A DNA stretch of 61,153 nt from positions 1 through 61,153 of the forward strand of contig CAZJQI010000023.1 of assembly GCA_964548275.1 (NCBI GenBank), in the 5' to 3' direction. Below the pieces are notes generated by a model that made no database searches, was not told the origin of the DNA, and was given only the letters and a program-made list of their open reading frames with translations. Positions 15,988 to 24,153 of the stretch are shown piece after piece (positions within the stretch are counted from its first letter, which is position 1; every line of letters begins with the position of its first letter). The DNA is from JAUVUV01 sp964548275 (GTDB lineage Bacteria > Gemmatimonadota > Glassbacteria > GWA2-58-10). Both the position numbers and the translations under genes were made by a program.

Positions 15988-17943
15988 TTGAAACTCACCA
16001 GCTCTTTTATCTTATTTACAACTTTTTTGTTAATCAGCCTTTATACTGGTTCAGCCAATGGACAGGCAGCCTCTTTTGCTGTTGAGCAAGAAGCGGCCTC
16101 GATTGAAATACGATTGCCATCATATCATGTTTCAATTACCAGGGAACCGTACAGCCTGACAATCATGCGCGGCGGAAAGCCTGTCGCCCAAAGCGCAAGC
16201 AGCTTTTTCTTTCGTAAAGGCAGGCGCTACGCGCTCACCGGCGTAGAGCAATGCAAAGAAAGCCTGGACGGTATCTCCCTGACTGTGGGCACCACTTCAT
16301 CCGGGGTGAGTGCTAATATCATGATGGCATTTTTCAAGGATAATATCCTGGTACAGTGGTCCTTTCACGACAGCAAAGCCAATAACCGGATGGGCGAAAG
16401 TTTTCTGCTCGACACCAGCGGGCACTTCTACGGCGGCAATGTCACCTCAGGCCACCACTGGCCACTGGAGACAGGCAGTATCGAGCTGGACCCGTTTCTG
16501 GCAACCAGCAACCAGACCACGCCGTTCTGGCTCACCTCCAACGGAGTCGGTTTTTTTGTGCCCACTTACCGGCCAATGGGATTCAGTATCAACAAGGATG
16601 GCGACGGGCTTTTTTCCTTTAACCTCAAGGAAGTTGCTACGCTCGAATACCGGATTGTTGTCGGCAACAGCATTGTCGAGGCTTTCGACACATTCACCGC
16701 CCTTGCCGGCCGGCCGCAGGTCACTCCTCCCAGAGGTTATTTCGCTGAACCGGTTTTCAACACCTGGATCGAATTGAAAATAGACGTGAACCAGGCTGAC
16801 GTGCTGAGCTATGCCGAAACTCTGCGGACACACGAGTTTCCCTGTGAAGTGTTCATGATCGACGACCGCTGGCAGCGCGCCTATGGCGATCACGAGTTCG
16901 ACCCGGTGAAATTCCCTGATCCGAAAGCGATGATCCACCGCCTGCACGAGCTCGGATTCAAGGTGATCCTCTGGGTCGTGCCGTTTGTGCACGATAATGG
17001 TGAAAATTACAGGTTCCTCAAGGAAAAGGGCTGGCTTGTGCGGGACGAAAGCGGGCAGAACCCCTGCAGGGTCAGGTGGTGGAACGGCGAGGCCAGCCTG
17101 GTAGATCTCAGCAATCCGCAAGCTTTCAACTGGTTTGTGCGCGAACTGAAAGGCCTGCAGGAGCGATACGGCGTGGACGGATTCAAGCTCGACGGCGGCG
17201 ACGCGGAGTATTTCGACCCTGGTTTCAGGACATTCGGCAATGTGAGCGCCAACCGCTACACCGATCTGTTTGCGCAAGTGGGGGCGCATCTGGCGATCAA
17301 TGAATACAGGGTGAGCTGGCTGGTCCAGGGCCTTGGCCTGGTGCAGCGGCTGAGAGACAAGAACAATAACTGGAGCAGGGCAAGAGGCCTTGGCTCGCTT
17401 ATCCCGCACGGATTGACCGAATCGCTGATCGGCTATGCCTATTTCTGCCCGGACATTATTGGGGGCGGGCTTGGAGGGGATTTCGCCTCTGAGAGATTCA
17501 AGGGAATGGATCCGGAGATTTTTATCCGCTGGACACAGGCCTCTGCCCTGATGCCGATGATGCAGTTCTCGTTCGCCCCGTGGAACCTGGACGAGGAATC
17601 TATCGGTATCTGCAGGCGCTATGCGAACCTTCACGTGAAATTAGGCGATTACATTTACAGCCTGGCAAAAGAAACGCGCGAAACGGGCCGCCCGGTGATC
17701 CGGCCGCTTTTTTTCCGCAACCCCGAGGATGAGGCTACATACACGATCTCAGACCAGTTCCTGCTCGGCGAGCGGTTCCTGGTGGCACCCGTGCTCACCA
17801 AAGGCGCAACCAGCAGGGATGTTTACCTGCCCTCCGGCCTGTGGAAAGATTTCTGGAGCGGGGAGATTTACCAGGGCAGGCAGACCCTTAAAGGCTACCC
17901 CGCCCCTCTGGAAAAGCTGCCGGTGTTCGTGAGTGTTGAATAG
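15988..17943 (+). CDS. Glycoside hydrolase family 31
   Basis: A secreted GH31 enzyme of about 651 residues (alpha-glucosidase/alpha-xylosidase group). A signal peptide (KLTSSFILFTTFLLISLYTG) is followed by the N-terminal beta-sandwich and the catalytic barrel. The nucleophile Asp is in GVDGFKLDGGDAEYF and the acid/base Asp is in CPDIIGGGLGGDF. IDDRWQRAYGDHEFD and KVILWVVPFVHDNG mark earlier barrel strands, and the C-terminal sandwich ends in LPSGLWKDFWSGE. TTG at 15988 is chosen because GGAGG lies 5 nt upstream and the signal peptide starts there; the longer frame crosses the terminator. It probably releases alpha-linked glucose or xylose. Confidence 0.88.
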   Translation: MKLTSSFILFTTFLLISLYTGSANGQAASFAVEQEAASIEIRLPSYHVSITREPYSLTIMRGGKPVAQSASSFFFRKGRRYALTGVEQCKESLDGISLTVGTTSSGVSANIMMAFFKDNILVQWSFHDSKANNRMGESFLLDTSGHFYGGNVTSGHHWPLETGSIELDPFLATSNQTTPFWLTSNGVGFFVPTYRPMGFSINKDGDGLFSFNLKEVATLEYRIVVGNSIVEAFDTFTALAGRPQVTPPRGYFAEPVFNTWIELKIDVNQADVLSYAETLRTHEFPCEVFMIDDRWQRAYGDHEFDPVKFPDPKAMIHRLHELGFKVILWVVPFVHDNGENYRFLKEKGWLVRDESGQNPCRVRWWNGEASLVDLSNPQAFNWFVRELKGLQERYGVDGFKLDGGDAEYFDPGFRTFGNVSANRYTDLFAQVGAHLAINEYRVSWLVQGLGLVQRLRDKNNNWSRARGLGSLIPHGLTESLIGYAYFCPDIIGGGLGGDFASERFKGMDPEIFIRWTQASALMPMMQFSFAPWNLDEESIGICRRYANLHVKLGDYIYSLAKETRETGRPVIRPLFFRNPEDEATYTISDQFLLGERFLVAPVLTKGATSRDVYLPSGLWKDFWSGEIYQGRQTLKGYPAPLEKLPVFVSVE

Positions 17944-17978
17944 CTGGCGACGAGTAAAAGAAAGGTTTGCAGGAGCCA

Positions 17979-18010
17979 AAAACGCGCCCGAAGCTTGAGG
18001 TGCGTTCTTA
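17979..18010 (+). terminator. Terminator-like hairpin after GH31
   Basis: AACGCGCC (17981-17988) pairs with GGTGCGTT (17999-18006), including one G-T pair, and is followed by CTTAATT. It resembles the hairpin that precedes the same gene. The T tract is weak. Confidence 0.45.
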
Positions 18011-18093
18011 ATTGGCGAAAGCGATAAAAATTCACTTTTTTCTGGACAATCCGGTTAAATCCGCTTAAATTTTGCCGCTATTTATTGATCTTA

Positions 18094-18126
18094 CACTTAA
18101 CTCCTTTATTACAAAGAGGTTAAGTG
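18094..18126. repeat. Inverted repeat in the AT-rich gap before the fusion gene
   Basis: CACTTAAC (18094-18101) and GTTAAGTG (18119-18126) are perfect arms, with further pairing inside except for two bases. It lies in the 505-bp gap 17944-18448, which otherwise holds the GH31 hairpin and no gene. It could be a regulator-binding site. Confidence 0.45.
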
Positions 18127-18337
18127 CATAATAGAAAGCTCTGTTCGATATCGCAATATATATGGAACTTATTCTTGAATCGAATTTAAACTGGAGAGCG
18201 ATAATCGAACTGTTGAGCTTGTTACATCATTCCGATTGGCCGTTTTTCTATCCAATACCGTATCGGTAGATATTTTTCTTAAAACAGATTTGAATTGTTA
18301 CTTTTTTGCCCGGCAAGATTTCGCTGATTAAGCGATT

Positions 18338-18361
18338 GCTGGCTGATTGCTATCAGCCAGC
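18338..18361 (+). promoter_or_regulatory. Perfect leader hairpin upstream of the methyltransferase/ATP-grasp gene
   Basis: GCTGGCTGAT-TGCT-ATCAGCCAGC is a perfect 10-bp stem with a tetraloop. It ends 88 nt before the ATG. No T run follows, so it is more likely an mRNA leader structure or a protein site than a terminator. Confidence 0.5.
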
Positions 18362-18448
18362 CGCGGGCAGGCTGATTACCTCATCGGGAATAAACAGATC
18401 GGGTTATCCCCGGTTACTCCCGTGCATTCGGGAAGGAAAGGCAGTAAA

Positions 18449-20464
18449 ATGGAGAAGAAAAAACCTCCTCATAGCAGGGTTCAGCCAAAAAGCAGGAACG
18501 GCAAACCCAGGATCAAGACTTTAGGCCCTGTTTTCAATCTCGAAGAGCATGTGACTCCCGATTGGTGGAACAGGATATTCAACCACCTCTATCTCAAGAC
18601 AGATGGCGATGTGGTTGACGATTTGAATATAACCCGCAGCGAAGTGGACCAGATAACCGAGATCCTTGAACTTTCAGCCAGGCACAGGATTCTGGACCTC
18701 TGCTGCGGTCAGGGACGCCATTCTTTGGAGCTGGCCCGCCGGGGATTCTGCAACGTGGAGGGCATAGATAGATCGCACTACCTAATCCAGAAAGCCAGGG
18801 AAAGCTCCCGGAACGAGGGTCTGGGAGTAAAGTTCAGGGAGGGTGACGCCCGCAAACTTCCCTACCAGGCTGACACATTCGATACGGTGCTCATTCTCGG
18901 CAACAGCTTCGGATATTTCGAGACCCTGCAGGATGACCTGCGTGTGCTGCGCGAGGTGCGAAGAATGCTCAAGCCCTGGGGCAAGCTGCTGATCGATCTT
19001 GCCGACGGAGATTATCTCAAGGATAATTTCCAGCACCGCTCCTGGGAATGGATTAACAATAAACTCTTTGTCTGTCGGGAGAGGGAATTATCCCTGGATG
19101 GCGAACGCCTGGTGTCCAGAGAGGTGATCACCCATGTGGAAAAAGGTATCATTGCGGACCAGTTTTACGCCGAGCGGCTATACTCCAGGGAAAGAATATC
19201 CAGGCTGCTTGGCGAGGCGGGTTTCAGCGCTGTTGCCTTCCCGCTTGAACTCTCGCCGGATTCCCAACGGGCTCAGGACCTGGGCATGATGGAGCGCAGG
19301 ATTGTTGTCACCGCCCAGGTACGCAAGGAATGGACTCCAATCACCAGGAAAGCGGCCGGTGTTGAAAGACACGTGGCCGTAATCCTGGGCGATCCGAAAA
19401 AGCCGGATAGACTTAAACCCTCGAGCGTTTTCGACGAGGATGATTTCTATACTATCGACAGAATGAAAGAGGCCTTGCGGGAACTGGACGGCTACCGTTT
19501 TACATATCTGGACAACCACGATACCCTGATCCAGGATTTTGCCAAGCTCGTCGGCAAAATAGACTATGCATTCAACCTCTGCGACGAGGGTTATAACAAC
19601 AATCCCCGGATGGAACTTCACCTGCCTGCTCTGCTTGAATCACTCGGGATTCCTTACACCGGTTCCGGACCGCAATGCCTGGGCTACTGCTACGACAAGT
19701 CCCTGGTGCGCGGTGCCGCCAAGGAAGTGGGAATACCCGTGCCTGAGGCGTTTTTTGTCAGTCCGGAGGATACGGCTTTCGAGCTGCCGTTTGATTTCCC
19801 GGTGATTGTCAAGCCGAATCTGGGCGATTCGAGTTTCGGGATCACCGTGCGCAGCGTAGCGCACAAGGCAGAGGAGCTGATCAATGCTATCCAGGAGATC
19901 CGCACCAAGTTCGGCTATGAGAAGCCGATCCTGGTCGAGGAGTTTCTCACCGGCAAGGACCTTAGTGTGGGGCTGATCGGCACGCCGCCCAGCTCTTACA
20001 TGATGTTGCCGATTATCGAGGAGGACTATTCCTGCATTCCGAAAGGTATGCCACAGATCTGCGGCTACGAGGCCAAGTGGGATCCGGAATCAGCCTACTG
20101 GAAAATAAAGTCCGTTCCAGCCGATCTCCCGGAGGAGGTCGAGAGAGCGATAGTGGGCTGGTGTGTGGAGCTTGCCGGGCGGCTCGAGTGCCGGGACTAC
20201 GTGCGCATGGACTGGCGTCTGGATGCTTCAGGCACACCCAAGCTTCTGGAGGTGAACCCGAATCCGGGCTGGTGCTGGGACGGGCACCTGGCGAAAATGG
20301 CAGCTCACGCCGGCCTGGACTACTCAGAGCTGCTTGGTGCGATCCTGCGCTCTGCCGAGGTGCGGCTTGGCCTGGAAACCGTGGGTGAGGTTCCCGAGTT
20401 GAAAGCCAGGATCGGCAAGACAGTGGCAGAGAAGGGGCAGAAAGAGATGGCAGAGGTGGATTGA
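18449..20464 (+). CDS. Fusion of SAM-dependent methyltransferase and D-Ala-D-Ala-ligase-like ATP-grasp
   Basis: A 671-residue cytoplasmic protein. Residues about 70-290 are a class I methyltransferase: motif I ILDLCCGQGRHS, a later acidic GIDRSHYLI, GDARKLPYQADTFDTV, and LLIDLADGDYL. Residues about 310-640 are an ATP-grasp domain of the D-Ala-D-Ala ligase type: FNLCDEGYNNNPRMELHLPA, GIPYTGS, VIVKPNLGDSSFGI, VEEFLTGKDLSVG, and the Mg/ATP site RMDWRLD...LLEVNPNPG. The ATG at 18449 follows GGAAGGAAAGG and is preferred over an earlier in-frame ATG at 18347 inside the leader hairpin. It may ligate and methylate a small amino-acid metabolite. A role in ordinary wall synthesis is less likely because the fusion is unusual and no mur genes are near. 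Confidence 0.8.
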   Translation: MEKKKPPHSRVQPKSRNGKPRIKTLGPVFNLEEHVTPDWWNRIFNHLYLKTDGDVVDDLNITRSEVDQITEILELSARHRILDLCCGQGRHSLELARRGFCNVEGIDRSHYLIQKARESSRNEGLGVKFREGDARKLPYQADTFDTVLILGNSFGYFETLQDDLRVLREVRRMLKPWGKLLIDLADGDYLKDNFQHRSWEWINNKLFVCRERELSLDGERLVSREVITHVEKGIIADQFYAERLYSRERISRLLGEAGFSAVAFPLELSPDSQRAQDLGMMERRIVVTAQVRKEWTPITRKAAGVERHVAVILGDPKKPDRLKPSSVFDEDDFYTIDRMKEALRELDGYRFTYLDNHDTLIQDFAKLVGKIDYAFNLCDEGYNNNPRMELHLPALLESLGIPYTGSGPQCLGYCYDKSLVRGAAKEVGIPVPEAFFVSPEDTAFELPFDFPVIVKPNLGDSSFGITVRSVAHKAEELINAIQEIRTKFGYEKPILVEEFLTGKDLSVGLIGTPPSSYMMLPIIEEDYSCIPKGMPQICGYEAKWDPESAYWKIKSVPADLPEEVERAIVGWCVELAGRLECRDYVRMDWRLDASGTPKLLEVNPNPGWCWDGHLAKMAAHAGLDYSELLGAILRSAEVRLGLETVGEVPELKARIGKTVAEKGQKEMAEVD

Positions 20465-20587
20465 GTTATAGTCCCTGGCAGTGGGAAACAAGCGGCCCTT
20501 GGTTTACCCCGACACCCCGCCAATAAACTTTTAGAAGTAGAATTGGCTTTTTTTATCTGAGATTGTTGTTTTCAGGCAAATATTTTG

Positions 20588-20612
20588 TAGGGGCGAACCT
20601 GTATGTTCGCCC
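20588..20612. repeat. Palindromic repeat, family B
   Basis: TAGGGGCGAACC, a short loop and TGTTCGCCC, nearly identical to the copy at 4065-4090. It lies in the gap after the methyltransferase/ATP-grasp gene. Confidence 0.75.
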
Positions 20613-20644
20613 GCATGGGTTGGGCAGGGGGCATAGCGGTCAAA

Positions 20645-20686
20645 ACAAAAAAAAAGGCGGCTGATTGTCAGCCGCCCTTTTTTTTG
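20645..20686. terminator. Bidirectional terminator
   Basis: GGCGGCTGA (20656-20664), loop TTG and TCAGCCGCC (20668-20676) are flanked by a long A run on the left and eight T on the right. It works for the plus-strand gene upstream and looks symmetric. Confidence 0.85.
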
Positions 20687-20738
20687 TATTCTAAAATGAA
20701 TTTTTTTCTATATCACGGCGTGTTACGGCTCGGGTGCG

Positions 20739-20996
20739 GTGGAAACCAGGTTGAAAAAAGAACCCGGTAAGATCACTGTCTGCGATGTGCTTCAGCTGTT
20801 ATCCAGTGAGCTCAATTCACACGGCCATTGCGCGAAATTCAACAAGAAAAAAGCCCATGCCTGCCATGGAGTGGAGAAATGCGAGGTTAAGCCTCTCTGG
20901 GATACGATTTTCCGTTTCTACGAGGAATTCGGCTCCAAGGTAACTATTCAGGATCTGATCGACAGAAAAGTTCCCACAATCCAGGTTGTTTTTTGA
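20739..20996 (+). pseudogene. Possible 5'-truncated Rrf2-type regulator (C-terminal half)
   Basis: An open frame of 85 residues from a GTG. In-frame sequence SGAV...RLKKEPGKITVCDVLQLLSSEL, then three cysteines (HGHC, HACHG, EKCEVKPLW) and SKVTIQDLID, follow the order of the dimerisation helix and cysteine cluster of Rrf2 proteins (GGYxLAxxPxxITLxDV ... C ... C ... LW ... TLADL). The N-terminal winged helix is absent, an in-frame TGA lies about 35 nt upstream, there is no clear Shine-Dalgarno site, and a terminator ends just before. It is either a decayed regulator or a small stand-alone metal-binding protein. The Rrf2 assignment is inference. Confidence 0.4.
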
Positions 20997-21091
20997 TATA
21001 TTTCCTGCCCCACTCCCAGTGAATAGAGCTCTCCAAATACTATTAAAATCCGGAAAGAACTTATCCCACGGATTATTTTTCCCCTCATTTA

Positions 21092-23299
21092 TCAGCGCCT
21101 GAATGCTGCTGCATAGGCCCGGGTGATCTCCAGTCCTGCCTGGCGTTCTGCTATCAGAAAATTTCCAAGGCGCCCCAGGATTTTGTAACAGTGCTCGATC
21201 TGGCCGTATTCGGCAGCCACCTGCTCCGGGGCCAGTGTGTGTCCCATCGGGTCGGCCACGTTTGCCAGCACCAGAGTGCGCGGCGCCAGTGCCGCTGCCA
21301 GGGCCGGCAGGTCGTATTCAGCCAGGGCTCCCAGTACAATATTATCGAGCTGGCGGCGATGGTACTTCGCCTTGACAACCGCTTTCCAGGAAACCAGCCC
21401 ACCCTCGAGAATTACACGCGATATCCGGTTGTCGAAAGCAGCGGCATGAAGAAGCCCAACAGCGGCGCTGCCCTTGCCCACAGCAATTACCTGCGAGTTC
21501 CTGTTGCCGTGTACAGCTTTGAGCACGTCTACCCCACGCACCAGGTCCAGCGCCTGCATGCCCACCAGAGACTTTTTCACGTGAAAAGCCATCATCGGTA
21601 TATCCCAGTCAGGAGAAAACCACTCCTGGAAAAGGCTGCTGCGTTTGGACGGTCGGGCTGTTTCGCCCTTGCCTCGCACATCCGGGGCGAGCACGGTGTA
21701 GCCCTCGGCCACCAGCGCGGCGATATCCCCTCCGGCATCATCCGCCTTACTGTTATGCGCTGCGTAAAGCACAGGGGGCAGCTCTCCGGCTGTTTCCGGC
21801 TCGGGTCGGAACACCAGAGCCGGAACGGTGATTCCAGGCTCGCTGTCGTAGGTGATCAGCTCCACTTTCGCGCCGGGCTGCCGAGCGTAGCCGCGGTTCT
21901 GAATATTCAGCTCGCCGGTGACCCGCTCGTAGGCCACAAGCTCGCGTACTTTAGCCAGCAGCTCTTCTCTAAAACTCTCGAACTCCCGAACTGAATTGGG
22001 ATGCCCGGGCGAATACATAATTCTGCGCGCGTATGCCTGGTTCAGCGAACCGATTGTTTCGGCGTTCTTGTAACTGGTGATAACCTGGCCCGTGGGGGTG
22101 ACCTGGAGATCCCTGTCGCGCTCCGGCAGGTGAGGTTTTTCTTTCTGCGGAGCTCTTAAACCCAGCAGGTGCCTGCCTAGCCAGCTCATGCAGGCTTCCC
22201 TGCGGGGAAGCGTGTATCCGTGATAATCGTCCGCCTCGAACTTCTCGATCTTACTGCCTGCTCCGTAAAGCTCATAGATTCTTTTAGCCTCGGCGAAAGT
22301 TTCGCGGGCGCCGATTATCGAGAAAAAGTCCCGGATCGCCGTGTTCATCAGATAAGGTTTGGGCGCAAAGGATAGCGCGTAGTCGCCGAAATCCAGCCCG
22401 GAGCCGATAAAGGGCAGCATGTTCTGCTCCGCATCCTGCGGGCCGATAGTCTCCCACAGCCGGCGCCAGGAGGTCATGTAGCAGCTCGGCACAGCCACTG
22501 CAAGCCTGTCATCCAGCGCGGCGATATAGGCACTCTGCATGCCGCCGCCGGAATTGCCGGTGACCGCGATACGTTTGGGATCGACCTCCGGGCGGCTGAT
22601 CAGGTAGTCGATACTCCGGATCATGTCCCAGATAAAATAGGCGGCCGCATTGGAGCCTGTCAGCAGGCACTGGATGCCTGCCATGCTGTGCTCGGTGGTA
22701 GTGCCTTTAAGCAGGGTTTCACCCAACTCCTCGTCCCAGTACATCAGACGCTCGCCCTGGCCCGGCGGGTCGAAAGTAAGCACCACGAAACCCATCCTCG
22801 CAAGCCCGATCCAGAGGCTCTGGTACACGTCGGCTGCCTTGCCGTTTATCGAATGCCCGCAGGTGGCGAGCACTGCAGGGTGGGGTTTTTTGCCCTTTGC
22901 GGGAAGATAAAGATTGGCAGTAACATAGAATCCAGGCCGGCTCTGGTAGAGCACTTTCTCCACCGTGTAACCTTCCCGCTCCAGATGGCCGGTGATTTGT
23001 GCCTTGAGAGCGGTTTTTTCCGGCAGAGGGCCGAGTGTTGCGAGAATCCGCTCGCGGACCAGCCGCTTGCGTGCCTCGACCTGGGCGGGAGAATTTATCG
23101 CGGCGATTTCCTGCTCGCGCGCATCCAGGTACTCCCAGGCTATCTTTGTCAGGTAGTTGTAAAGCATCTGGGAGGCAGCCTGGGATTCAGCCTCGCTTTT
23201 TAGCACTGCGAACTCCGGCTGGGCGAAAGCAGGGCCGGTCAGCAGGCAGACCAGTATGAAAAAGGCAAGAGGAAAGACGTGGCACGGTTTCGGTTTCAT
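21092..23299 (-). CDS. Exported tandem alpha/beta-hydrolase (acetyl xylan esterase-like)
   Basis: A protein of about 735 residues with a signal peptide (HVFPLAFFILVCLLTGPAFAQ). The first alpha/beta-hydrolase domain, residues about 80-380, has LATCGHS, FDPPGQGERL, the nucleophile elbow VTGNSGGGMQS and a late DYHGYTLP His. A second hydrolase-like domain, about 440-700, has VLYAAHNS and LAPDVRGKGE, but where the Ser elbow should be it reads VGKGSAAVG, so it may be inactive. Such double-domain proteins are frequent in polysaccharide degraders and are usually called acetyl xylan esterase or dipeptidyl-peptidase-like. The ATG at 23299 follows GGGAGAG and begins a good signal peptide; the longer frame lacks one. 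Confidence 0.75.
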   Translation of the reverse strand: MKPKPCHVFPLAFFILVCLLTGPAFAQPEFAVLKSEAESQAASQMLYNYLTKIAWEYLDAREQEIAAINSPAQVEARKRLVRERILATLGPLPEKTALKAQITGHLEREGYTVEKVLYQSRPGFYVTANLYLPAKGKKPHPAVLATCGHSINGKAADVYQSLWIGLARMGFVVLTFDPPGQGERLMYWDEELGETLLKGTTTEHSMAGIQCLLTGSNAAAYFIWDMIRSIDYLISRPEVDPKRIAVTGNSGGGMQSAYIAALDDRLAVAVPSCYMTSWRRLWETIGPQDAEQNMLPFIGSGLDFGDYALSFAPKPYLMNTAIRDFFSIIGARETFAEAKRIYELYGAGSKIEKFEADDYHGYTLPRREACMSWLGRHLLGLRAPQKEKPHLPERDRDLQVTPTGQVITSYKNAETIGSLNQAYARRIMYSPGHPNSVREFESFREELLAKVRELVAYERVTGELNIQNRGYARQPGAKVELITYDSEPGITVPALVFRPEPETAGELPPVLYAAHNSKADDAGGDIAALVAEGYTVLAPDVRGKGETARPSKRSSLFQEWFSPDWDIPMMAFHVKKSLVGMQALDLVRGVDVLKAVHGNRNSQVIAVGKGSAAVGLLHAAAFDNRISRVILEGGLVSWKAVVKAKYHRRQLDNIVLGALAEYDLPALAAALAPRTLVLANVADPMGHTLAPEQVAAEYGQIEHCYKILGRLGNFLIAERQAGLEITRAYAAAFRR

Positions 23300-23374
23300 C
23301 TTTGGCTCTCCCGGTTGAATTACTGGAAGGAAAACTGACAGATTCATGATAAAAGAAAACGGGCCGGGCACAAG

Positions 23375-23418
23375 AAAAAAGGCTACCTGCGCATTGTTAT
23401 CCTTGATAGAGCCTTTTT
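23375..23418 (-). terminator. Terminator-like inverted repeat between two minus-strand genes
   Basis: AAAAAAGGCT (23375-23384) pairs with AGCCTTTTT (23410-23418) around a 25-nt loop. On the minus strand it follows the lipoprotein gene and ends in a T run. The same arms would work in the other direction. Confidence 0.6.
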
Positions 23419-23439
23419 GAATTATCCTGGGGTGTTAGG

Positions 23440-24036
23440 CTAAAAAATCCCCTGGAAACCGGTAATCTCCACCTCGAATTTTTCTACATGGCCCAGAATC
23501 GAGATGTCGTGGCTTTGAAGTTCAGTTGGTTCGAGCACGAATTCCATCCCGAAAACAACCTCCTCCTGGGCGAAAATCAGATTCAGGCGGCTGTCTGCGG
23601 TAACCAGATCCACCGTGTCCGGCATGATCTTTTTCTCTTCTACTGTGATCCCGGCGGGATCGTTGTAGATATCCACCTGGTTGCCGACATAGAGCCTGAG
23701 CGTGGTGTTGCCGGAAAAGTTTCGCGGTTGGAGGGACATTCTGAGCATCACGGTAACTTTTTTGAGCTCCACAACATCGAAGCCGCCCCTGGAGATAGTT
23801 GTCACTATCGGAGCGATACGCGCGGTATAGCTCGAAACCGAGCCGGGGGGCAGTTCCTGGTTGAGCGGCAACTCCTCAGGCAGGGTGAAAGTCTGGCTGT
23901 GATAGTTGATTACCGTTGCATCGAGAAAAGGGATCAGATCGGTGGTTCTCCGCTCCTCGCCCTTTTCGCATCCGGTAAGCAAAGCTCCCAATAGTATGAA
24001 AACCGCCATGAGAAACTCTGAGCGCCTTACAGCCAT
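23440..24036 (-). CDS. Uncharacterised lipoprotein
   Basis: A 198-residue protein with a type II signal (FLMAVFILLGALLTGC, Cys near residue 23). The mature part is beta-strand-rich, with no motif I recognise: LDATVINYHSQTF, ELKKVTVMLRMSLQ, TTLRLYVGNQVDIYN and a final VEKFEVEITGFQGIF. The pattern of paired strands suggests an Ig-like or beta-sandwich fold. AAAGGAAC upstream of the ATG serves as Shine-Dalgarno. It has terminators on both sides (23375-23418 and 24085-24120), so it is probably transcribed alone. Confidence 0.6.
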   Translation of the reverse strand: MAVRRSEFLMAVFILLGALLTGCEKGEERRTTDLIPFLDATVINYHSQTFTLPEELPLNQELPPGSVSSYTARIAPIVTTISRGGFDVVELKKVTVMLRMSLQPRNFSGNTTLRLYVGNQVDIYNDPAGITVEEKKIMPDTVDLVTADSRLNLIFAQEEVVFGMEFVLEPTELQSHDISILGHVEKFEVEITGFQGIF

Positions 24037-24084
24037 TTGAAAAAGTTCCTTTGGGACGCAGACAACTGATTCAGGCGAAGAGCT

Positions 24085-24120
24085 GAAAAAACAAGCCCGC
24101 CCTTTACAGAAAAGGCGGGC
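24085..24120 (-). terminator. Terminator of secDF
   Basis: GCCCGCC...TTT pairs with AAA...GGCGGGC (24095-24120), and the minus strand continues TTGTTTTTTC. It lies about 35 nt after the secF stop. Confidence 0.85.
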
Positions 24121-24153
24121 CCGGGAACTCCCGTACTCTGCTACCCGGCTGCC

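Noticed and set aside
16447..17634. 395-codon minus-strand frame inside GH31
   Set aside because: Shadow of the GH31 coding sequence; no ribosome site and no family features.
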